This document shows, one piece after another, positions 1 to 10,875 of a stretch of 64,000 nucleotides of DNA (the first letter of the stretch is position 1; each line of letters begins with the position of its first letter). Below the pieces are notes generated by a model, which saw only the letters and a program-made list of their open reading frames with translations, was not told the DNA's origin and made no database searches. The DNA comes from Nemertoderma westbladi (Eukaryota > Xenacoelomorpha > Nemertodermatida > Nemertodermatidae). A program made the position numbers and the translations under genes. The DNA lies in assembly GCA_032718475.1 (NCBI GenBank), contig JAUCBJ010009082.1, positions 1 through 64,000 of the forward strand, given 5' to 3'.

Positions 1-137
1 AGAAGACATCTTAATTTGGTGGGTTAAACTGCCAAAGGTCTGAAAGCGCGAACAAAAACGTTTACTATTGTATCTTTATCTAATATAATATAACCAGCTA
101 AAGACCCTCAATACTTTATTTTTTTATCATCTTAACA

Positions 138-512
138 TTAAAGGTCAACATTAAAGGTCATGAATTCGGTCTTTGTAGCATTTATATGAAATCCAACCTC
201 CTTAGCAGCCCTCTCCACTTTATTTAGTAGATGTGCATCTGCTAGCGTATTAGAGAGCAGGGCGATGTCATCCGCAAAGTCGGTGTCTGTGACTGTAGTT
301 GCCGGATATCTACTACTTCTGCGTTCTTGAAGTGTGAATCCCAGATCTTCACCCTTTGCGGCCGTCCTTATTGCGTAATCCAGCACAATTACAAATAGTA
401 ATGGTGCTAATGGGTCACGTTGCAGTACGCCAGCCAGGATTGGGAAGATATAATTTTTATTGTTGCGTTTTCTTGTTTTATTTTCGTCGATATTGCACCA
501 GTCGTACGGCAT
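138..512 (-). pseudogene. LINE reverse transcriptase fragment
   Basis: This open stretch of about 124 codons reads as the central part of a non-LTR retrotransposon reverse transcriptase. It contains the motif B region as GVLQRDPLAPLLFVIVLDY, in which the usual LQGD glycine is replaced by arginine, and then the catalytic motif C as FADD inside TDTDFADDIALLSNT. The KTEFM segment that follows is the usual downstream part of this LINE class. There is no endonuclease domain, and the fingers and thumb regions are missing, so this is a dead 5' and 3' truncated relic. It lies about 1.6 kb beyond the 3' end of the mannosidase gene on the same strand and probably has no role in it. The LINE clade cannot be fixed from this fragment. 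Confidence 0.82.
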
Positions 513-2050
513 TTATTCCTTAATGTATGTAACTGTATGTAACTGGTAACGATTCTCTGGTACCGAGATGACGTGGCAGGGATCCCAAATAATGTAAAAT
601 ATTTGACGTTATTTCAACTTTAGTGTCTCCAAGGCGTACAACAAAATAGTTACATTAGCATCGGAGCCTACTAAACAAAACAGGCCTCTGTCTGGCAGCC
701 AGATTTTGGCCTTGACGGCAATCAGATATAATTTTGAAAGATAGAAGAAATCGTTGAAAAATCGATACTAACAATAATATGTGTAATATATATATAATAT
801 GTGCTATACAATAATTCTACCTCCAATTCTACCAGAGAAAGATCCAAATTATGAGGAATAGAAGTAACTTTATCTTGTTTAGAAGAATAACGACTTACAA
901 GTGTAAGAATAAAAACTTACCAAAAATATAATCCTCTAAGTCAGTTTACAGATTTGTTAATATATATTATTATTCTTACGCCGAGTATGGCAAAGTAAAA
1001 CAAAATATATATTCAGAAGCAGTAAAATATTTACACAATAATTAGGGGGGGGGGGGGGGGTTGTTTTACTAGTTATATGTTTAAATAGCAAGCATGACAA
1101 ATTTTGTTGAATTTCATTAATTTTTGACAAAGTTATTGTTGAGCATAGAAAAATGGTATTATCTAAAATAGCGGGAAGGTTTGAATTGTTCCTTAAACTT
1201 TAAACACCCATATCTCAGAATGACGCTTTTTCATGAAAAATGATACTTCTCCGCCAATTTAAATTGAAATGAGTTTAAATTTGGTACACTTGTTAAGATT
1301 ACCCTTCTCCATACTTCTTCTGAACAAATCTGGTTGGAAATGCCCTGGAGCCTTTTTATTTCAAAAATGCCCAAAAAAACCTTTTTGGGGTCTAAAAAGG
1401 CTCCAGCGCATTTGAGGCAAAATTTGTTGAGAAAAAATGGATGCAGGGTTCTTCTGAACATATATTCCAAATTTCGACAAAGTTCAACAAATATTGGTGG
1501 AGAAATAGCCCTTGGCGCAAAAAGGCACTTTTGGCCATTACGGAGCCATTTTGGGGCCAATTTTAAAAATATTTGGCTTGGTTATTCTCACACAGTCCAG
1601 ACGATGTTTAGTAGCACAAAAAATAATTTTCACCCAATTTTATGGTCCAGAGACACCAAAATGTGAGGTTCAATTTGGGGGTGCTACCCCCCCCCCCCCC
1701 CCCCCCACCCTCCTTATATAAAACGGAATATTGAAACGGTAAGTAAAAAAGGTGGTAAGTTCGGTTAGTTAACCGGTTTCGGTGGCCCATTGAGTCAGTC
1801 AGAGATTTTGAGATTTGTTAATGGAGGAATTAAAAATGCCATGTTTAGTGCTGCAATACCGGTATATTTTTTTGGAAAATCTGTGACTCTTTTAACAGAT
1901 ATTGCTACAGGTGCCCTCTAATATCAAGCCGAACTTCCTTAGAGGAAAATCGGGTTGACTATCGATTTCATCGACTCTTTACCAAGTCCAACGTGCTCTT
2001 ATATTAATACTCCCCTATAGGACTCATTTTCGTAATTTGACATGTTATTA
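513..2050. other. Non-coding, LINE remnant to mannosidase 3' end
   Basis: No supportable gene. The stretch has a poly-G run near 1046-1063 and a poly-C run near 1687-1706. The short overlapping open frames around 1231-1790 on both strands contain no recognisable domain and run through the homopolymer, so they are taken as chance. The sequence around 1130-1700 has the look of a dispersed repeat, but no terminal structure was seen. Confidence 0.5.
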
Positions 2051-2056
2051 TTTATT
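2051..2056 (-). terminator. Candidate poly(A) signal of MAN2B1
   Basis: TTTATT on the plus strand reads AATAAA on the minus strand, about 73 nt downstream of the mannosidase stop codon. Spacing and hexamer fit a cleavage and polyadenylation signal. No transcript evidence is available. Confidence 0.55.
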
Positions 2057-2128
2057 AATTTCAGTATTTTATAACCGAAGTACAATGTTTGAATTATTAT
2101 TCAACAAATAAATATCATCATTACCATA

Positions 2129-4650
2129 TCAAATTAAATATTTCACCTTTAGTTTGTATGTTTTAATATCGTTGGGTTTGATGAGAACCCAAAATTTGTT
2201 TACATTATTGTTTTTAAGAACAGCATCTTTCCTACCAATGAGTTTCCTCCACTCCAGACGATGTACATTACTGGAAAGTTGGTTACCGGCCAACGACAAT
2301 TCTTCTACTTTAATAATGTCGAACACATTGAATATTCCACTGAGATTAACAATCTTCCAATGAGAATAATTCGCTGCTGTTTCTACATCATATTTATTTT
2401 CCAATCGCAGCAGAATTGTGCTTTTAGAGAGCATTTCCAGGGTAAGAAGATGGATGTTGTCTGGCAATGAATTACTAATAAGAAATGATAACTTTGTAGC
2501 GAATTCGTTTCTCCATCGCATTTCCGACGTTTCCAAACTACGGAACAAAGGGATCGGATTGTGGAACAAGTTTAGACGACCCAGATTGGCGACATTCGGA
2601 GCCAATTCCTCGGTGGTAACAGTTACCCAATGACGACCACGCACAATCAATCCATCCCCCCATTGGCCAGTTTCATTAAGTGCTTCTTGCACACCCCTGT
2701 AATCATCCAATAGCAGCCGTCGATGCAGCATTAACTCGACTTCACCACTAGCCATACTGCTCCCACCCTGACTCCGGTCCGTTAACACAATAAATCGGGA
2801 ATTTGTTATGTTGTCTCGGATGTGGATTTCGCTCGTAACAGGGTAGTAGTTCTGGCTCACTGGTTCACTGTTCTCTAGACGCCACGTGGGTCTGTAATCC
2901 CGGACCCTCTTTATCATCTGTCTACCGTTGGCGTCAGTATGGAAGACGTTATGGCTCTGTATATTTGTTGTGTAACGACTAATTATCTCCTTACCCAACC
3001 CATCGCCTATCGGTATGGGACCAACAGTCCATTCGAATTCAGCGAATTTGGAATTGGAATACAGCCGGATTACTTGGCTAGCCCACTCGGAAAATGTTTG
3101 ACGGATCTCGGAAACTGTATCTCCCCGGAATATTTCCGTTTTAATGCGGCCGTTTGCGATGTTGTTCGGTCGAGTTTTATTTGGCCGGAATAGATAAGCG
3201 CCGGAAGGATTTAACGACTCTGCATTCCCAGAACTCGCCTCGTACCAGAGCAGTGTCTGGGACAATTTTATTTTATTTCCAGTCTCTAAATTCCCCATGG
3301 AATTTATCAAACCAGTTTGCGAATCCAGTTCTAGAGATAAATGTTTATTAGATATTGTGATTTGTTTCTTAACATTATTCATCAAGGGTCTTACTCGTCC
3401 GTGATTGGTCAACATTTTTTCCTTGTTACCAATAAGAAACAAAGTTGTGTAACCCAAAGGTGGAATAATGACAGGAACAATGATTTCATGAGAAGAATTT
3501 CCTCTACTTCTTCTAACAGCTTTAGTTGCTTCAGTAACCTTTACGACATCGAACTTTACTTTATCTCCTTTGAAATCCAAAATACCGTAGGAATGAAATA
3601 CTGGCAATCGGATTACTCTTAATTGTATGGATTCTAACGGATTAAAAATTGTAATCGTCAGGTTATCTCCCGATTCTGTTATTGGACAGACACTCACATT
3701 GAGATACGAACAGAACTGCGCCACTGGAGGCGTGATGTGACCAGTCTTCCGACTGAGTCGAGATACTGACTTATCGATGAGCCGCTGACAATCGGCTACA
3801 CCGCGACTCAGACGCTTTCTGTAGTCGTCGTCGACATGTTGTTTCGCGGTTCCGGTTACTGCGTCGTGATGTTGCGCCACAGCCATGGCTCGACGCAGCG
3901 TCATCGAATCGCCGGCATCGTTGTCCTGGAGACCAGACAATGCTTGTAACTGTTTACAGGCTTGTAAGACATTGTTTGAAGTCCTGACTAACCCTTTGAA
4001 GGCGGGGCGACTACTGTAATAGCCGGTCCAATACGAATGCTTGCTGTCGGCATAAGGAAAGAAATCATCATTTTTTGTTGTCCAGGTTTTATTTTCACGA
4101 TTCAAGGCAAACAAATAGCAAGAAGGGGTTGAATAAATAAGATTTATTCGAGAACCGTTTGTTATTTGTAGATTATTCATGTAGAACATAAGTTTGTCCA
4201 TATTTTTGTACATTTGTAAAGCGTTCTGATATTGGAAATCTCCACCCATCGTGAACATAATGTGGTCGGTAGTGTAGTGGGAATGTTGTTCCTCGATGTG
4301 GCGACGGAATGCCTCCACTCGCTCGTCTACGTTGTACCCGTCCAGCTGGGGGTCGTCTTGTATCGGTGGGTCTCGACACAATTCGTCAAAGCAGAAACCG
4401 GCTGGTTCCCCGTAAAGCGGGCCGTAGAGGACGCTGGTAAACAAATCCCCGGCGTCCCCAGACCGGTCTCCCTCCCATATCATCTCCAACGTTTTATCCG
4501 CGTCTCTTTTCAACTTATCGTGGTAATCGATTCGCGCGAAGTATAATCCGTCGAACCCCATCTTGGCGAACAGCGATGCTTGTTCGCGACTGTGCCCGAA
4601 AGGATCAACGTGCCAGGCGACCTTGGGTATTCCACATTCTCCAAAAGTAT
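2129..4650 (-). CDS. MAN2B1: Lysosomal alpha-mannosidase, exon 3 (last coding exon)
   Basis: This is the last and largest coding exon of a GH38 lysosomal alpha-mannosidase, the acid hydrolase that removes alpha-linked mannose from N-glycans in lysosomes. A clean acceptor (TTTTTACTGTTTAG|AT, minus strand) joins in phase to exon 2 and completes an Asp codon, residue 154. The open frame continues 18 codons further upstream, but those are intronic. The exon carries WHVDPFGHSREQASL with the nucleophile and zinc ligand Asp169, the zinc-ligand pair HHDAVTGT at about residues 414-415, the middle domain, and the C-terminal beta-rich domains (GPIPIGDG, DYRPTW, LTDRSQGGSS, HRRLLLDDYRGV). It holds most of about ten N-glycosylation sequons. 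Spliced length is 993 aa against about 1011 in human. Having 840 residues in one exon is unusual, because the human gene has 24 exons. The frame is intact, so the gene looks functional. Confidence 0.95.
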
Positions 4651-4906
4651 CTAAACAGTAAAAACATTGGGCGGAACATTTGTCAGGTGTCCAACTGTTG
4701 GTCATAATAATTACAACGTAAAAATGTAAATTTATAATGAAAAGAAAGTATCACGATAACCAGCCGCCACTAAAATTATGGCCAACTGAAAATCATCACT
4801 GTATTATATGGTTAAAAATTTTATTTACATCAAATTTCTTTATTTACAACCAAGAAAGAGGAGCCTTTATGTTGTCTCCAGTGTTTCGTGTTCGCAGATA
4901 ACTTAA

Positions 4907-5083
4907 GCATTTTCTTGAGACGCATCTTAAAGGACACTGGCATTGAAGATGCGGATGATATAGCAAATGCCATGGGTGATAGGGAGTTGTGGCGGCGCAA
5001 TTTTGTCGACAAGCCGGCACAGCATTCTTAATATATATATAATGCAGCTGCAATGCAGCATGCCGATCGTAGTAGTAGTAATA
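4907..5083 (+). mobile_element. LINE 3' end fragment A
   Basis: The plus frame reads a LINE ORF2 C-terminus (LKDTGIEDADDIANAMGDR, then ELWRRNFVDK) ending in TAA. A short 3' UTR follows, with a TA run and the palindrome-rich ATGCAGCTGCAATGCAGCAT, ending in a GTA repeat in place of poly(A). The same 3' end occurs at 5839-5956 (plus) and 10693-10875 (minus), which defines a repeat family. The element is heavily 5' truncated and lies antisense within MAN2B1 intron 2. Confidence 0.78.
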
Positions 5084-5351
5084 AGCACAGTGAGTGCTGA
5101 GTGGGATGCTCGTTTACACGTTGCAGTTTAGACATAAAATCGTCCTTATGTCTGTGGGCTAACAATATAGTCACGCCATGATTAATAAATATCATTACAA
5201 TACATTTTTAATTTATTTTAACCCTTTTACTGTAATTCCTAGCGAGCTATGTATGTTGTAGAAATAAGGCTCAGAAAGGGGCTCAGATGTACACCCCAAA
5301 ACTACAAGTAGCTAACAATTCAAAAAATATATGAAATAATATTACTAGTTA

Positions 5352-5956
5352 CTGATGGTAACACCCCCCACTGGCACAAGACGTGGAGGAAATCAAGCAA
5401 AGTACCTTACTGATCTAGACTTTGCTGATGACTTAGGGGCACTGTCAGAATCACTAGAGAGAGCCCAAAGGCTCCTCTGCTTATTGGAGCAGGTTGCTTC
5501 TAGTGTTGGTCTTTTTGTTAACTACAAGAAGACCAAAATCATGACAGTGAAACTTGACAGCCCATAAGAAATGTCTGATCGTAAGAGCATAAGCTCTGGG
5601 GATGGCTTGCTTGAGCACGTGGATGACTTATGCTACTTGGGATCATGGATCAGAAAGTCAGGTGAAACCTTCGGATACGTAAGTGGAAGGCATAGGAAGC
5701 GTTAAATAGTCTGTCTAGGATTTGGAAGTCCCATAGAATAAAACGGAACCTTAAGGTTCGATTATTTATGGCAGCGGTGGTACCAGGAGTAATTTTATAA
5801 GGGAGTCAATACTTCAGAGGATACCAAAACTCTGGCAATCTCTGGTGATAGGGAGTTGTGGCGGAGCAATTTTGTCGACAAGTCGGCATATCATTCGTAA
5901 CATAGATGTAATATATATATAATGCAGCTGCAATGCAGCATGTCGATCGTAGTATG
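5352..5956 (+). mobile_element. LINE fragment B, internally deleted
   Basis: The fragment begins in the reverse transcriptase catalytic region (YLTDLDFADDLGALSES, then KKTKIMTV). After an in-frame stop it continues as DDLCYLGSWIRKSG and then, after a further stop, IWKSHRIKRNLKVRLFMAAV, which is the usual post-RT order of LINE ORF2. At about 5835 it jumps directly to the C-terminal GDRELWR segment and the family 3' UTR ending at a GTA motif. The copy is therefore 5' truncated and internally deleted, with several stops. It shares its 3' end with fragments A and C. Confidence 0.8.
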
Positions 5957-6084
5957 TCTGGTGCGGCGGAGTGAAAAAATGAAATTTTGTAATTTAAGGT
6001 ATGGGTAGTTCTAAAAACTTGTATTGACATGAAAAAGGTGTAGAAAAATTGAAATATTAGTTTTAGGATAATTTGGTGATGATC

Positions 6085-7558
6085 AGGTGATGGAAACAAG
6101 GTGATGGAAACAATGTGATGGAAACAAGGTGATGGAAACAAACAAGGTGATGGAAACAAGGTGATGGAAACAAGGTGATGGAAACAAGGTGATGGAAACA
6201 AGGTGATGGAAACAAGGTGATGGAAACAAGGTGATGGAAACAAGGTGATGGAAACAAGGTGATGGAAACAAGGTGATGGAAACAAGGTGATGGAAACAAG
6301 GTGATGGAAACAAGGTGATGGAAACAAGGTGATGGAAACAAGGTGATGGAAACAAGGTGATGGAAACAAGGTGATGGAAACAAGGTGATGGAAACAAGGT
6401 GATGGAAACAAGGTGATGGAAACAAGGTGATGGGATGGAAACAAGGTGATGGGATGGAAACAAGGTGATGGAAACAAGGTGATGGAAACAAGGTGATGGA
6501 AACAAACAAGGTGATGGTAACAAGGTGATGGAAACAAGGTGATGGAAACAAGGTGATGGAAACAAGGTGATGGAAACAAGGTGATGGAAACAAGGTGATG
6601 GAAACAAGGTGATGGAAACAAGGTGATGGAAACAAGGTGATGGGATGGAAACAAGGTGATGGGATGGAAACAAGGTGATGGAAACAAGGTGATGGAAACA
6701 AGGTGATGGAAACAAGGTGATGGAAACAAACAAGGTGATGGTAACAAGGTGATGGAAACAAGGTGATGGAAACAAGGTGATGGAAACAAGGTGATGGAAA
6801 CAAGGTGATGGAAACAAACAAGGTGATGGAAACAAACAAGGTGATGGAAACAAACAAGGTGATGGAAACAAACAAGGTGATGGAAACAAACAAGGTGATG
6901 GAAACAAACAAGGTGATGGAAACAAGGTGATGGAAACAAGGTGATGGAAACAAGGTGATGGAAACAAGGTGATGGAAACAAGGTGATGGAAACAAGGTGA
7001 TGGAAACAAACAAGGTGATGGAAACAAGGTGATGGAAACAAGGTGATAGAAACAAACAAGGTGATGGAAACAAGGTGATGGAAACAAGGTGATGGAAACA
7101 AACAAGGTGATGGAAACAAGGTGATGGAAACAAGGTGATGGAAACAAGGTGATGGAAACAAGGTGATGGAAACAAGGTGATGGAAACAAGGTGATGGAAA
7201 CAAGGTGATGGAAACAAGGTGATGGAAACAAGGTGATGGAAACAAGGTGATGGAAACAAGGTGATGGAAACAAGGTGATGGAAACAAGGTGATGGAAACA
7301 AGGTGATGGAAACAAGGTGATGGAAACAAGGTGATGGAAACAAGGTGATGGAAACAAGGTGATGGAAACAAGGTGATGGAAACAAGGTGATGGAAACAAG
7401 GTGATGGAAACAAACAAGGTGATGGAAACAAGGTGATGGAAACAAGGTGATGGAAACAAGGTGATGGAAACAAGGTGATGGAAACAAACAAGGTGATGGA
7501 AACAAGGTGATGGAAACAAGGTGATGGAAACAAGGTGATGGAAACAAGGTGATGGAAA
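6085..7558. repeat. 14-bp minisatellite in MAN2B1 intron 2
   Basis: About 100 copies of the unit GGTGATGGAAACAA. Two length variants recur: an 18-bp form with an extra AACA and a 19-bp form with an extra GGATG. Six 18-bp units stand consecutively near 6800-6915. The 19-bp pair at about 6427-6460 and the single-base variant GGTGATGGTAACAA at about 6511 recur some 215-225 bp further on, which indicates segment duplication inside the array. Long minus-strand open frames across the array arise because three 14-bp units equal 14 codons; they are not genes. Confidence 0.95.
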
Positions 7559-7898
7559 TGATTTTCAAAATTTGAACCCCGTCGAAAAAACAAGCTTCAA
7601 ATTACTAGAATATTTGATATATGTTCCATCGAATTGCAAACATTAAAAAAGCGATGTACACAGTAACTCAAAAATAGAAACGATACAATTCATATTTCAT
7701 TCAATGGAATATTAAAAAAGTCACCGAAAATAGTGCCAAAATTCCAATAAAAGTATTAAATATACTTCAGTTAAAATTAACGAATTTTACGATTAGGCCT
7801 ACATTACTGTAAACTTATAACGCGAGGTGTGATTTCCATACCCCTGATACTAATGTATTCCCTATGTGTATTAAGACTATTTAATACTACCTACTTAC

Positions 7899-8098
7899 CA
7901 TTTAACATGGAGAGACCCAAAGTCATTTGGTCGATGATTGCAGTATAATGGGTTGCCGCCTCGTCATTCATTACCCAGCCACCATTAGCGAACTCAAGTC
8001 GTCCCTCCTCCACTAGATGGCGCACCTTGGAACGTTTTAAACTCGTTTGAACTTTCCACCATCTCCAGAAGTAAGCAACCTCAACAAAGGTGAACTTT
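7899..8098 (-). CDS. MAN2B1: Lysosomal alpha-mannosidase, exon 2
   Basis: This 200-nt middle exon encodes residues 87-154 of the spliced product. It covers the conserved GH38 segment [14 protein letters not shown], then [19 protein letters not shown] and DQMTLGL, which lie in the catalytic barrel and line the active site in the family. The acceptor is TATTTCAAAG|A, where exon 1 supplies AG and exon 2 supplies A to make Arg87. The donor is AATG|GTAAGT, a perfect match to the metazoan consensus. Both junction codons restore residues expected from the family alignment. In-frame codons upstream of 8098 that look like a start (MYLLFQ) are intronic. Confidence 0.93.
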
Positions 8099-8298
8099 CT
8101 TTGAAATAGTAAATACATTATATTGCAGGGACATACCGATTGCGTGTCGGTTGGTGTCTGTGAATGTGACTTGCTTACTCCACTTCCCTAAAGTTGAAAA
8201 CCCGGATATTTTTTTTCTTAATTAGCTGGAATAATATAAATTATTTTAAAAAGTTTTTACATTTTATTTTGAGGCAGAGAAAAATAGTTACACGGGCG

Positions 8299-8385
8299 AC
8301 AAAAGCCCATCATGGCGTAATGGTTAAATCCGTTGCCTTGAATAAACACAACTCGAGAGGTGGTGGTCCTAGCCCAGCAATGATA
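8299..8385 (+). repeat. tRNA-like relic or tRNA-derived SINE head
   Basis: TGGCGTAATGGTTAAATCC at about 8310 resembles an A-box. A region positioned like a B-box (GTGGTCCTAGCCCAGC) follows about 45 bases later but lacks the GTTCGA core. ATCAT near the start can pair with ATGAT near the end, like a remnant acceptor stem. It is probably a degraded tRNA or a tRNA-derived SINE head, and the minisatellite starts immediately after it. Confidence is low because the B-box is poor. Confidence 0.35.
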
Positions 8386-8387
8386 GC

Positions 8388-9915
8388 TGACTGACTGGTA
8401 TGGCAGGCCAGCCAGGATATGGCCGACTGAACGCTGTGGCAGACCAGCCAGGATGGCCGACTGACCGGGCTGGTCGACTGACCGGTGTGGCAGGCCATCC
8501 AGGATGGCCGACTAAACGCTGTGGCAGACCAGCCAGGATGGCCTACTGAACGCTGTGGCAGACCAGCCAGGATGGCCGACTGACCGGGCTGGTCGACTGA
8601 CCGCTGTGGCAGGCCAGCCAGGATGGCCGACTGACCGGGCTGGTCGACTGACCGCTGTGGCAGGCCAGCCAGGATGGCCGACTGACCGGGCTGGTCGACT
8701 GACCGCTGTGGCAGGCCAGCCAGGCTGGCCGACTGACCGGGCTGGTCGACTGACCGCTGTGGGAGGCCAGCCAGGCTGGCCGACTGACCGCTGTGGCAGA
8801 CCAGCCAGGATGGCCGACTGACCGCTGTGGCAGACCAGCCAGGATGGCCGACTGACCGCTGTGGCAGTCCAGCCAAGATGGCCGACTGACCGCTGTGGCA
8901 GACCAGCCAGGATGGCCGACTGACCGCTGTTGGAGGCCAGCCAGGATGGCCGACTGACCGCTGTGGCAGACCAGCCAGGATGGCCGACTGACCGCTGTGG
9001 CAGACCAGCCAGGATGCCGACTAACCGCTGTGGGAGGCCAGCCGGGATGGCCGACTGACCGCTGTGGCAGACCAGCCAGGATGGCCGACTGACCGCTGTG
9101 GCAGACCAGCCAGGATGGCCGACTGAGCGCTGTGGCAGACCAGCCAGGATGGCCGACTGACCGCTGTGGCAGACCAGCCAGGATGGTCGACTGACCACTG
9201 TGGCAGGTCAGACAGGATGGCCGACTGACCGCTGTGGCAGACCAGCCAGGATGGCCGACTGACCGCTGTGGCAGACCAGCCAGGATGGCCGACTGACCGC
9301 TGTGGCAGACCAGCCAAGATGACCGACTGAGCGCTGTGGCAGACCAGCCAGGATGGCCGACTGACCGCTGTGGCAGACCATCCAGGATGGTCGACTGGCC
9401 GCTGTGGCAGACCAGCCAGGATGGCCGACTGACCGCTGTGGGAGGCCAGCCAGGATGGCCGACTGACCGCTGTGGCAGACCAGCCAGGATGGCCGACTGA
9501 CCGCTGTGGCAGACCAGCCAGGATGGCCGACTGACCGCTGTGGCAGACCATCCAGGATGGTCGACTGGCCGCTGTGGCAGACCAGCCAGGATGGTCGACT
9601 GACCGCTGTGGGAGGCCAGCCAGGATGGCCGACTGACCGCTGTGGCAGACCAGCCAGGATGGCCGACTGACCGCTGTGGCAGACCAGCCAGGATGGCCGA
9701 CTGACCGCTGTGGCAGACCAGCCAGGATGGCCGACTGAGCGCTGTGGCAGACCAGCCAGGATGGCAGACTGACCGCTGTGGCAGACCAGCCAGGATGGTC
9801 GACTGGCCGCTGTGGGTGGCCAACCAGGATGGCCGACTGAGCGATGTGGCAGACCAGCCAGGATGGTCGACTGACCGCTGTGGGAGGCCAGCCAGGATGG
9901 CCGACTGACCGCTGT
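8388..9915. repeat. 34-bp minisatellite in MAN2B1 intron 1
   Basis: About 45 units, each starting GCTGTGGCAGACCAGCCAGG and ending in ATGGCCGACTGACC (34 bp). At about 8455-8760 the units alternate with a 17-bp half unit (GGGCTGGTCGACTGACC), giving 51-bp composites. Elsewhere variants such as GGCAGACC, GGGAGGCC and ATGGTCGACTGGCC are scattered and partly periodic. The array is GC-rich, unlike the AT-rich flanks. Open frames through it on both strands are by-products of the repeat and show no coding features. Confidence 0.95.
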
Positions 9916-10063
9916 ATTGCGAAAGTATTGCAATGAATTACGGAAATGTAAAACTGGCGATGGGCCCAAACCACAAGACCCTGAAGCTTTTATCAGTAAA
10001 ATGTACGATATACTGTATGGAGACAGCGGTGCAACTGTAGTGTTTTATAAGTAATTATGTTAC

Positions 10064-10323
10064 CTTTTACTATCGGCCTCTAGTTGATCAACCACGGTAT
10101 CCAATATGTACTGGACACCAGCATCTTGTATTGAGTTATTGGCTCCGTAGTAATACTGGTCTACAGTCTTCAGCCATCCAACATCATCGTGGCTATGGGC
10201 AACCAAATGAACGTTTATCATTCCTGGTAACCCAGGGTTACACGATTCATACCCACAGCCAATAGAAAGCCGCGGGAATAACATCAATTCAATAATCCCA
10301 AGATATATTGTTAATAGTTTCAT
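10064..10323 (-). CDS. MAN2B1: Lysosomal alpha-mannosidase, exon 1 (signal peptide, catalytic His/Asp)
   Basis: The first coding exon starts at an ATG at 10323. Residues 1-22 form a hydrophobic signal peptide ([20 protein letters not shown]), followed by CGYESC, the usual mature N-terminus of this family. [20 protein letters not shown] holds two zinc ligands of GH38 enzymes, His45 and Asp47. A sequon (NNS) and [13 protein letters not shown] follow. The exon ends at AAAG|GTAACA, leaving AG for the junction codon; without splicing a TAA follows at once. Short N-terminus and motif order match the lysosomal rather than the Golgi class II mannosidases, which have a membrane anchor. The 5' UTR and transcription start are not visible. 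Confidence 0.94.
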
Positions 10324-10692
10324 TATAGTTTTATTTTTTCAATATTTCCATATAATTATAATAGTCCTACTGGGATACCCGCTTTTATTATTCAATATTT
10401 TTTGAAGTAATATTGTATTTCACGGTTGACGCTTTATAACATTAGTATAACACCTTAAAATTTGAGTTTATGAATATTGATGAAATTCATATCTGTTTCA
10501 TGCAATTAAATGCAACAACCGTATGTCAAATAATTTAAAACTTAGTGTAAAATTATAGTCAGGGCGCTACTCCCAAAAATTAGGGTTAATGTCGACGTTC
10601 TGGGGCGCTACTCCCAAAAATTATGGTTAATGTCGACGTTCTGGGTTTTAGTAATGGCAACAATATAAGATCTGATGCTATGTCGGTGTACC
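10324..10692. other. Upstream flank of MAN2B1 with a 41-bp tandem duplication
   Basis: AT-rich sequence just 5' of the mannosidase start codon, presumably holding its promoter. No TATA box or initiator could be assigned. At 10562-10643 a 41-bp unit beginning GGGCGCTACTCCCAAAAATT is present twice with one substitution (TAGGG/TATGG). Confidence 0.5.
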
Positions 10693-10875
10693 TCTACTAC
10701 TACGATCGGCATGCTGCATTGCAGCTGCATTATATATATGTTACATATATATTAAGAATAATGTGCCGGCTTGTTGACAAAATTGCGCCGCCACAACTCC
10801 CTATCACCCATGACATTTGCTAGATCACCCGCATCTTCAAGGCCAATGTCCTTTAAAATGCGTATCAAGAAATGG
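10693..10875 (-). mobile_element. LINE 3' end fragment C
   Basis: On the minus strand this repeats the C-terminus and 3' UTR of fragments A and B, ending at a TAGTAG tail. It has an extra ATGTAACATATATA segment next to the TA run, and changes such as GTC AAC for GTC GAC. It is 5' truncated and sits about 370 bp upstream of the mannosidase start codon, on the same strand. Confidence 0.78.

Larger units (their letters stand above)
4651..7898 (-). other. MAN2B1 intron 2
   Basis: The donor (AATG|GTAAGT) and acceptor (TTTAG) are both canonical on the minus strand. The 3.2-kb intron is filled by two plus-strand LINE fragments, antisense to the gene, and by a 1.5-kb 14-bp minisatellite. The 340 bases between that minisatellite and exon 2 hold nothing recognisable. 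Confidence 0.88.
8099..10063 (-). other. MAN2B1 intron 1
   Basis: The donor AAAG|GTAACA and acceptor TTTCAAAG are both on the minus strand. Nearly four fifths of this 2-kb intron is the 34-bp minisatellite at 8388-9915; a tRNA-like relic lies at 8299-8385. The rest shows no structure. Confidence 0.88.

Noticed and set aside
1334-1721. Overlapping plus and minus frames around the poly-C tract
   Set aside because: Mutually overlapping, low complexity at the end and no recognisable domain.
4651-4705. Start of the mannosidase last exon at the in-frame ATG at 4705
   Set aside because: The 18 residues before the conserved DTFGECG are unrelated to the family and are preceded by a good acceptor at 4651-4652, so they are intronic.
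5806-7593. Minus-strand open frames of 478-595 codons rich in SITLFPSPCFHHLV
   Set aside because: They run through the 14-bp minisatellite in all three frames of the same strand. Three units equal a whole number of codons, so the lack of stops is an artefact, and the array is intronic.
8310-9974. Long open frames on both strands rich in SRPSWLVCHSGQ
   Set aside because: Products of the 34-bp minisatellite within MAN2B1 intron 1. Several frames are open at once and the splice sites place the region outside the coding sequence.
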